Shown: piece after piece, positions 58,511-64,000 of the stretch
Position numbering within the stretch: position 1 is the first letter of the stretch
Layout: the number at the start of each line of letters is the position of its first letter
From: CAG-488 sp051881315
GTDB taxonomy: Bacteria; Bacillota; Clostridia; Oscillospirales; Acutalibacteraceae
DNA length: 64,000 bases
Direction: 5' to 3'
Assembly: GCA_051881315.1 (NCBI GenBank)
Contig: JBJEPQ010000036.1
Span: 25,710 to 89,709 of the forward strand
Translations under genes and position numbers: made by a program
Notes under the pieces: generated by a model
Database searches by the model: none
What the model was told of the DNA's origin: nothing
What the model saw: the letters and a program-made list of their open reading frames with translations, nothing else

Positions 58511-59362
58511 TTATTTTGTCATTCTGTAAGCCGTGAGATTTGTTGTCATACGTCTTTCGCCGCGGTCAAGAACATGGAAAACAGGTCCGTCCTCGTCAAC
58601 GGTGATTGTGATATCCTCGGCCTCAAACTGAGAGCCGACATTTCTTGTGAAAGCGGTTTCAACCTCTCCCGTTGTAACGTCAAGGCTGAGAATACGCTTC
58701 CGGTCGTTTTCCTCGTCGCAGGAAAGGTAGAGCTTGCCGTCATAAAGCTCCGCACCCTGTATTCTGTCAACAGGCTCGGAAAGCGGAAGTGTTTTAACAA
58801 GCGTCAGATCGTCAAGATCGAACACGTTGAGCACGGTTGCGTTGCTCCATTCTGCGGTGTAGAGATAATTGTTTACCTCGTCAACCGCACACCACGGAAC
58901 ACCCTCAAGGTGAAGCTCATGGGGAAGCTCATAATATGTACCGGTAAATTCAAGCGTTTCTGCATCGTAAAGAGCAATAAACGAGTTGAGATAATCGGGA
59001 CCGTCCTCGATTGCGGCATAGACATAACCGTTGTGGTAGCTGAGACCGCCGATGTGGTTACAGCCCCTTTCCTGAAGAGCTTCGGGAATGGCATTTATGT
59101 TCATTCGTATCATCTTTCCGGTTTTGATATCTGCTTTTCCGAGATGCTTATTGCCGCTAAAATAAAAATATGTTCCGTCGTTCGTAACGCCCTGTGAGGA
59201 AACGTCATAGTTGAGAAGAGCATATCTGTAACGTCCGCAGATCTCAGCTCCGTCGGGAGAGGGGAGATCCTTTTCGTCAACACTGACTATCAGAAGAATG
59301 ACAGCAGTAACAATGGCGGTTACGATTCTCATAACCGATAAGAGACATTTGGGAATAATCAT
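58511..59362 (-). CDS. Exported beta-propeller-like protein
   Basis: This protein of about 283 residues has one N-terminal hydrophobic segment (signal or anchor). Repeating blades follow with motifs such as GLSYHNGYVYAAIED, AVDEVNNYLYTAEW, GAELYDGKLYLSCDEEN and PVFHVLDRGERR, a layout typical of WD40/NHL-like propellers. No catalytic motif is seen. The start is uncertain between ATG 59371, with AAAGGA only one base away, and ATG 59362, with normal spacing; the second is chosen. It is followed by alkaline phosphatase and may bind its substrate or ligand; that is inference. Confidence 0.72.
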   Translation of the reverse strand: MIIPKCLLSVMRIVTAIVTAVILLIVSVDEKDLPSPDGAEICGRYRYALLNYDVSSQGVTNDGTYFYFSGNKHLGKADIKTGKMIRMNINAIPEALQERGCNHIGGLSYHNGYVYAAIEDGPDYLNSFIALYDAETLEFTGTYYELPHELHLEGVPWCAVDEVNNYLYTAEWSNATVLNVFDLDDLTLVKTLPLSEPVDRIQGAELYDGKLYLSCDEENDRKRILSLDVTTGEVETAFTRNVGSQFEAEDITITVDEDGPVFHVLDRGERRMTTNLTAYRMTK

Positions 59363-59394
59363 TTTTACCATATCCTTTGCAAAATTTTTTAATA

Positions 59395-59423
59395 ATTGTA
59401 CTACTTTGCCGGATAAAAGTCAA
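59395..59423 (-). promoter_or_regulatory. Promoter of the propeller/alkaline phosphatase unit
   Basis: On the minus strand TTGACT (59423-59418), a 17-base spacer and TACAAT (59400-59395). Confidence 0.75.
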
Positions 59424-59472
59424 TCAAAAACGGAGCAATACAGACAAACATATCGGTAATTAAAAAAATATA

Positions 59473-59501
59473 TTGATTTGATTATTACAATATGATAAAA
59501 T
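59473..59501 (+). promoter_or_regulatory. Promoter of the 59547 gene
   Basis: TTGATT (59473-59478), a 17-base spacer and TAAAAT (59496-59501). It is divergent from the 59395 promoter, with about 50 bases between the -35 boxes. Confidence 0.72.
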
Positions 59502-59546
59502 GTTTGTCGTAATTAACCGTTGTTAACGGAAAGGATGAAAAAAGCA

Positions 59547-60452
59547 ATGAGCCTTATAGATCAACAGCATTTCGGCATCGCCAGAAAGATCGTTTCAAAT
59601 ATGACCTCCGAAAGTTGGGAGACCATTCCTCATACCTGCGTAACCTCCGAGCCTGAGGCCACGGAATTTATGAAAGTCCTCTCGGAAATAAATGAGGGCA
59701 AGGACAAGTCCGAGAAAATTACGGTCAACACCGCTTTGCTGAGAGTGATTGTCGAGGGGTTAAAGGTTTGCCCCAAGATGAACAGCCATATCCAATTCAG
59801 CAGACGCCTTGTAAGGGGCAGGGTGGACACCTTTGACCACATTGACATTTCGATGCCCGTCGTTCTGAAATCGGGCGAGATGATGACAGTAAACCTTCAT
59901 TCCTTTGAGGACAAGACGATGTCGCAGATGCGTGACATTATTCATAACACAATGGAAAGAGCGAACAACTCGGACATGAACGAGGTTATGTTTGAGGTTT
60001 CAATGGACAATACCATTCAGGGACTGAAAAAAGGAAAAATCTCTCAGACCGTTTGCAGACTTATCGGTGCTAAAACAGGAAAGCACAAGGTTAAAACGCT
60101 CAAGGGAGCGGAAAGGAAAGCATATTACAGCAAGCCCGTTGAAACAAGGCTGACAAAGCATGATATCGAGCAGGGTACAATTACCGTGTCGAATTTAGGT
60201 TCGCTTTACCTCGGCTGGGAGGGTGCATGCACGATCCTTGAGATCATTCCGCCGCAGGTCGTTGCAATCGGAATAGGTGCGATCCGTCATACACCCGTAT
60301 GCGATGAAGACGGAACGATCCGTGCCGGAATTAGATTGCCGTTGACTATCTGCTTCGATCACCGTGCGCTTGATATGGGCGACGTTGTACCCTTTATGAA
60401 AAAGCTTGACGAAATATTCAAAAACCCCTCTGTGTTGAAAGAGTGGGTGTGA
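59547..60452 (+). CDS. Stand-alone E2-type 2-oxoacid dehydrogenase acyltransferase domain protein
   Basis: This 301-residue protein is a chloramphenicol-acetyltransferase-fold catalytic domain like that of dihydrolipoyl acyltransferases. The end reads ICFDHRALDMGDVVPFM, where the active-site HxxxD is kept but the usual Gly after Asp is Met. There is no lipoyl domain and no peripheral-subunit domain, and no E1 or E3 gene is nearby. It may be a CoA-dependent acyltransferase of another kind. The start could be ATG 59535 or 59547; the latter is better spaced from GGAAAGG. Confidence 0.82.
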   Translation: MSLIDQQHFGIARKIVSNMTSESWETIPHTCVTSEPEATEFMKVLSEINEGKDKSEKITVNTALLRVIVEGLKVCPKMNSHIQFSRRLVRGRVDTFDHIDISMPVVLKSGEMMTVNLHSFEDKTMSQMRDIIHNTMERANNSDMNEVMFEVSMDNTIQGLKKGKISQTVCRLIGAKTGKHKVKTLKGAERKAYYSKPVETRLTKHDIEQGTITVSNLGSLYLGWEGACTILEIIPPQVVAIGIGAIRHTPVCDEDGTIRAGIRLPLTICFDHRALDMGDVVPFMKKLDEIFKNPSVLKEWV

Positions 60453-60500
60453 TAACAACGAACCTCTCTGCCGATTGTGACAGAGAGGTTTTTTGTTATC
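60451..60500. terminator. Strong shared terminator
   Basis: AACCTCTCTG (60461-60470) pairs with CAGAGAGGTT (60481-60490), followed by TTTTT. An outer GATAACAA/TTGTTATC pair extends it. It lies between convergent genes and can serve both. Confidence 0.85.
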
Positions 60501-60527
60501 AATTCAGCAATACAATTTCCAAAGTCA

Positions 60528-63500
60528 TTACGGATTCTTGCGTTTGGATCGGTTGAAGCTTACCGCAAACAGAAATAATGCCGCCGCAAGCAGTACGGCA
60601 AAGCCTACCGCAATGTACCAACCGCCGGTCGTGCTTGCTCCCGAAGACGGCATATGCACCGTCAGATAGTTCGCAAGCTCAATATTTATTACCTTATCGG
60701 AAATATCTTTAGATATTCCGTCGATAGTTGCGGTTGTACCCGAGGGATCAATGTTTATCTTTAAAGGCTTGTCAAGCAGTCGGTAACCCGAGGGTGCTTT
60801 GGTCTCGACAAGGTAGTAATCCGTTCCCGACATAAGCTTTTCGCCGAAAGCAGCTACTGCCTTGGAGCCGTCTGAGGTCAAGGCGGTTACTTTTGCGGAA
60901 ACAGCCGTGCATTTTATTCTTTTGCCCTCATAAACAATGGTTTTGCTGCCGCTGCTGTCGGGAAGATAAACAGTAAATTCTGCGCCTACAAGCGGCACTT
61001 TATTTTCCGCCGTTGACTGATCGCCGTCAATTTTAGCAACATTGAGAGAATACATTCTTTCAAATCGTGCGTAATATGTAGCGTTGGTTGTGGTTGTATA
61101 GCTTAGTGTATTGCCGTCCGACAAAATCATATCATCGGGAACCTTGTTGCCCTCGGAATCGTACCAACCGACAAACCAATATCCTGTTCCGGGAATTGCT
61201 GTGGAGCTAACGACCTTTCCTACAACGTCGGTATAGGTATATCTGCTGAGTGTGGCGATATTGTCGTCTGTTATTTCTTCAATGGTATCGCCGTCAACAA
61301 GCTGACGGATGTATGTCTGAGTGATGTTGCCCGAAAATCTTGCATAATATGTATTAACGCTTTCCTTTGTTTCCGTATAGGTAAAGGTGTTGTGGGTTGT
61401 AACAAGATTTCCGTCTGTGTCATACCAGCCCTCAAAGGTAAAGCCTTCCTTAGCGGTTGCCGTAGCTGTAATTATTTCATCGGTTGTTGCGTGGTAGGAT
61501 TTTGCGCCGTTTTCGTTGTATGCACCGTTGTAGTTTTCATCAGTTTTGTCTGTAACGTTTGTTATTTCAACCGTGCCGCCGCTCTCGGAATCAATGTACT
61601 GATTTTCTCCTACACCGACCTGCGTAATAAACGCCTGAAGCCAACGCCATTGTGCAACAAGGGTAAGACCTTTGTGCATATTGGCGTATATAATTTCCTC
61701 ACCGTTATCGTTCCAGGTTACGCCTGTAATATTCTGAGTTTCATCGTTGTAGCTTTTTTGCTCGCTGAGAGTAACGCTGCCGCCGTAAATCTTGAAATAC
61801 TGCGCCGCAACCTCAACCGAAGCGTCGTCGATTGTATAATCGCAGGCGATAGTATGCTCGCCGTCAAGCATCAATCTTCCGAGCTGATCCGCATTAACGG
61901 TATTGACCGTTTCACCCTCGGATATTTCAACGGTATCACCGGTCAGAAGCCAGCCCAAAAACTTCCAGCCGTCATTCTGTCCCTCTGCCGCATGAGAAAC
62001 ATACGGCTCAATAAAGATTGTACCGGTTTCACCCTGTGCGTTGTCGGGATCGAGAACGGGCTTGAAGCTGTAAACATTTTCAAGCTCGTCGGTATTATAA
62101 ATTCTTTCGGCAATATACGGTTTACCGCCGTTCGGATCGTAGGTTATCGTAGGACTCTTTATGAATACAAAATGCAAATCGGTCGCCGAAGCTATATCGT
62201 CCAAATAATAGGTGTAGACGATATCGCCGCTTTCATTGGTGGTTTTTACCCATTTATCCTTTTTCTGTTCTTCTGTCAAGTCGCCGGTGTCCTCAATTTC
62301 GTTTCCGGCTAATTGAACAAACACAGAATACGGATCGCCGTTTTCGTCCTGCTTAGTGTAGTAAACTCCGACAAATTCACAGCCTGCTGTTGCATCGGCA
62401 CTCTTTACAATAGCCTGAATTTTCAGTGGCTCGCCGTCGATTACATGGGTGACAAGATTGTTGTCAACGGTGATCTGGTGACCTTCGGAACCGCCGGTTC
62501 CGCCGGACGATCCGTCGCTTCCGCCGACGACGCCGCTTCCGTGAGCGGTACTGCTTCCTGTAAGCGGATGATAAAGCTGGAAGTTTATGTTATCAAGGAA
62601 ATTTCCGTAGGTCTTTTCCTTGCCCTCCGGCGCAGTTGAATTATCAAATCCTACAGAAACAAAGCCAAACAGGGTTTCGGTCTGTCCTGCCGGAACGGTA
62701 TAAAGATAATATTTGCTTAAATCCACATCTACTCCGGTCGATCCAGATGAACTTCCGGCAGAGCCTCCGGCATTGGAGCCGTAGGAGTTCCACGGGTTAA
62801 CGGTTTCGGTTGTGGCTTTACATGACGACATGATCCAGATATCCCATCTCTCGGTATAGATGTTACTGGGCGTCAGGCTGAAAGCGTTGTTACCCGCATT
62901 GTCTTCAAAAGTACCGCTCGCGGCGAATTTTTTACTGTAAACGACGAGCTTTTCGCCGAGACCTGCTGAGGTCTTAAACGAGGTCAGACCTTGTTCGATG
63001 AGCCAATCGACCATCTGCATAAACTGATCTCGTCCGTGTTTGGCAGGTTTTGATGGATCAATATCCTGTTTGGGACCGATAACAAGAGCCATGGTGTCGG
63101 TTCCGTTACGGGCGCCGTGATCGAGTCCCCATTCATAAATAGTTGACGGCATTGTTGAAACATTCTGGTACAGCGTGCTTTCTTCGTCAGCGTTGAGCTC
63201 TGCTCCGTAGCTTCCTACCGTAGGAGTTAATTGTACCTTAGTACCTTCATCGTTTTTTAAATAAACACCGAGGTTATTCGTATACAGCTCGATTTTGCTG
63301 TCGGTTGCTGTTGTATTCCAGTAGGGAACGAGGTTCTTGTTGACCTGCTTATAAGAATCCGTCCAGGTCTGTCCCTCTTCAAAGCTGCCGTTCTGCAGCT
63401 TTTTTACGTTAGCGGCAGTGTCATCGCTCAATGTGCTTGCGTCCCCATCCGTAGCCATAGTTTCCAATGAACTGCCTGAATTTCCGGAAGTATCGGCAGA

Positions 63501-63638
63501 AACTTCCGCCGAAACACGGATTATAAGATGATGCAATAAGGGAGAAACACAGCAAACGAGCATAACAACAGCAAGAAAAACGGCAAGCTGACGCTTCATT
63601 TTCTGTCTGTTGGGACGTTTATTTTTTGCACGATACAT
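60528..63638 (-). CDS. Sortase-anchored surface protein with InlB-type repeats and Cna_B domain
   Basis: The 1036-residue protein has a basic N-terminus and signal segment (QLAVFLAVVMLVCCVSPLL) and a large N-terminal binding-type domain (to about residue 400, ending in a Gly/Ser-rich stretch). Several Listeria-Bacteroides (InlB B) repeats follow with GYWFVGWYDSEG-like cores, then a Cna_B/SpaA-type domain (about 890-985) with VETKAPSGYRLLDKPL. The C-terminus has MPSSG, a hydrophobic helix and SFNRSKRKNP: a sortase cell-wall sorting signal with Met-Pro-Ser-Ser-Gly instead of LPxTG. ATG 63638 follows GGAAGGAAG. It probably acts as an adhesin or pilus-type subunit. Confidence 0.85.
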   Translation of the reverse strand: MYRAKNKRPNRQKMKRQLAVFLAVVMLVCCVSPLLHHLIIRVSAEVSADTSGNSGSSLETMATDGDASTLSDDTAANVKKLQNGSFEEGQTWTDSYKQVNKNLVPYWNTTATDSKIELYTNNLGVYLKNDEGTKVQLTPTVGSYGAELNADEESTLYQNVSTMPSTIYEWGLDHGARNGTDTMALVIGPKQDIDPSKPAKHGRDQFMQMVDWLIEQGLTSFKTSAGLGEKLVVYSKKFAASGTFEDNAGNNAFSLTPSNIYTERWDIWIMSSCKATTETVNPWNSYGSNAGGSAGSSSGSTGVDVDLSKYYLYTVPAGQTETLFGFVSVGFDNSTAPEGKEKTYGNFLDNINFQLYHPLTGSSTAHGSGVVGGSDGSSGGTGGSEGHQITVDNNLVTHVIDGEPLKIQAIVKSADATAGCEFVGVYYTKQDENGDPYSVFVQLAGNEIEDTGDLTEEQKKDKWVKTTNESGDIVYTYYLDDIASATDLHFVFIKSPTITYDPNGGKPYIAERIYNTDELENVYSFKPVLDPDNAQGETGTIFIEPYVSHAAEGQNDGWKFLGWLLTGDTVEISEGETVNTVNADQLGRLMLDGEHTIACDYTIDDASVEVAAQYFKIYGGSVTLSEQKSYNDETQNITGVTWNDNGEEIIYANMHKGLTLVAQWRWLQAFITQVGVGENQYIDSESGGTVEITNVTDKTDENYNGAYNENGAKSYHATTDEIITATATAKEGFTFEGWYDTDGNLVTTHNTFTYTETKESVNTYYARFSGNITQTYIRQLVDGDTIEEITDDNIATLSRYTYTDVVGKVVSSTAIPGTGYWFVGWYDSEGNKVPDDMILSDGNTLSYTTTTNATYYARFERMYSLNVAKIDGDQSTAENKVPLVGAEFTVYLPDSSGSKTIVYEGKRIKCTAVSAKVTALTSDGSKAVAAFGEKLMSGTDYYLVETKAPSGYRLLDKPLKINIDPSGTTATIDGISKDISDKVINIELANYLTVHMPSSGASTTGGWYIAVGFAVLLAAALFLFAVSFNRSKRKNP

Positions 63639-63716
63639 TAACTTTTTCTTCCTTCCGTTAATTCTCCGCCGCAGAGTTATGCAATCAGAGAGATAATATA
63701 ACATACAATTATATTT

Positions 63717-63745
63717 AATATAACATAATATGATATATAATTCAA
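63717..63745 (-). promoter_or_regulatory. Candidate promoter of the surface-protein gene
   Basis: On the minus strand TTGAAT (63745-63740), a 17-base spacer and TATATT (63722-63717). The area is very AT-rich, so a chance match is possible. Confidence 0.4.
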
Positions 63746-63860
63746 TATTTATAAGAGATTTATTGTACTTTTTTGCATTATTTTTCAGCGAAACAACTTC
63801 GTCAAATGCTATGAAAAATCAGTTAAATGAATGATTGATATTGAATAATGAAAAATAAGA

Positions 63861-63900
63861 ATAAAACATAGAAAATCCGCCCTCATCAGAGAACGGATTT
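63861..63900 (-). terminator. Second hairpin downstream of the tRNA gene
   Basis: AAATCCG (63873-63879) pairs with CGGATTT (63894-63900). The minus strand continues TTCTATGTTTTAT. Confidence 0.5.
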
Positions 63901-63910
63901 ACTGTCTGTC

Positions 63911-63950
63911 AAGATAAAAAATAAGCTCCAAAGACTGATGCCTTTGGAGC
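63911..63950 (-). terminator. Terminator of the tRNA-Pro transcript
   Basis: GCTCCAAAG (63925-63933) pairs perfectly with CTTTGGAGC (63942-63950). The minus strand continues TTATTTTTTATC. Confidence 0.82.
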
Positions 63951-63952
63951 AT

Positions 63953-64000
63953 TGGTCCGAGTGGCGAGACTCGAACTCACGGCCTCTTGAACCCCATTCA
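63953..64000 (-). tRNA. tRNA-Pro (anticodon GGG), 3' part
   Basis: Read on the minus strand the end is CACTCGG-A-CCA with an encoded CCA. Before it is the T arm GTGAG-TTCGAGT-CTCGC, a five-base variable loop and an anticodon loop ATGGGGT closed by TCAAG. The anticodon is GGG with G37, as proline tRNAs have. The D arm and 5' acceptor strand lie outside the window. Confidence 0.85.

Overview
The window is a chromosomal segment of a low-to-mid GC Gram-positive anaerobe, most likely an Oscillospiraceae/Ruminococcus-type gut or rumen clostridium. This rests on the ferredoxin-dependent 2-oxoacid oxidoreductase, the Firmicutes hprK-murB-rapZ-whiA order, AGGAGG-type ribosome sites with frequent TTG starts, cohesin/dockerin-like modules and Cys/His-repeat exported proteins. 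I see no phage, integrative element, insertion sequence or CRISPR array.

1-22.8 kb is mostly housekeeping on the + strand. An operon at 2-6186 carries the end of an acyl-CoA synthetase, a MinD-like ATPase, a four-subunit VorB-type 2-oxoacid:ferredoxin oxidoreductase, a nitrilase-family amidase and ilvE. Together these could interconvert branched-chain acids, acyl-CoAs, 2-oxoacids and amino acids. Next come hprK, a ROK glucokinase, murB, rapZ, whiA, dnaE, pfkA and pcrA. After a small secreted protein, a HAD phosphatase and a YfcC-type transporter whose start is split by an A7 tract, rpsF-ssb-rpsR follows behind a clear promoter and a candidate S6:S18 leader.

22.8-34 kb holds a Cof-type phosphatase, then a minus-strand operon (NahK-like sugar kinase, degenerate GDPD-like membrane protein, OmpR regulator, sensor kinase), two lipoproteins, a nest of structured repeats, rpsB-tsf and a class B penicillin-binding protein.

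34-42.4 kb holds a secreted Cys/His-repeat protein, a secreted metallophosphoesterase, a minus-strand operon joining a calcium-loop repeat protein, an ECF sigma factor, an RsgI-like anti-sigma factor and purine nucleoside phosphorylase, and then an acyltransferase-3 protein.

42.4-64 kb is the accessory, glycan-oriented part. It has a GH38 alpha-mannosidase and a block of large exported proteins: a carbohydrate-binding protein interrupted by a C6 frameshift, a cohesin-like/beta-helix protein with a strict 29-residue period, a stand-alone dockerin, and a 1257-residue type I pullulanase homologue in which all three catalytic carboxylates are asparagine. A TetR regulator with its own operator lies directly upstream of the last. 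Beyond this are a condensation-superfamily acyltransferase, alkaline phosphatase with a beta-propeller-like protein, a stand-alone E2-type acyltransferase, a sortase-anchored Cna_B surface protein and the 3' end of a tRNA-Pro gene.

The best candidates for something undescribed are the catalytically dead pullulanase surface system and the ECF sigma/RsgI-like/calcium-repeat operon. The shared hydrophobic or amphipathic C-terminal tails on six exported proteins come next. Everything here was read by eye from the sequence; no alignment or database search was run.
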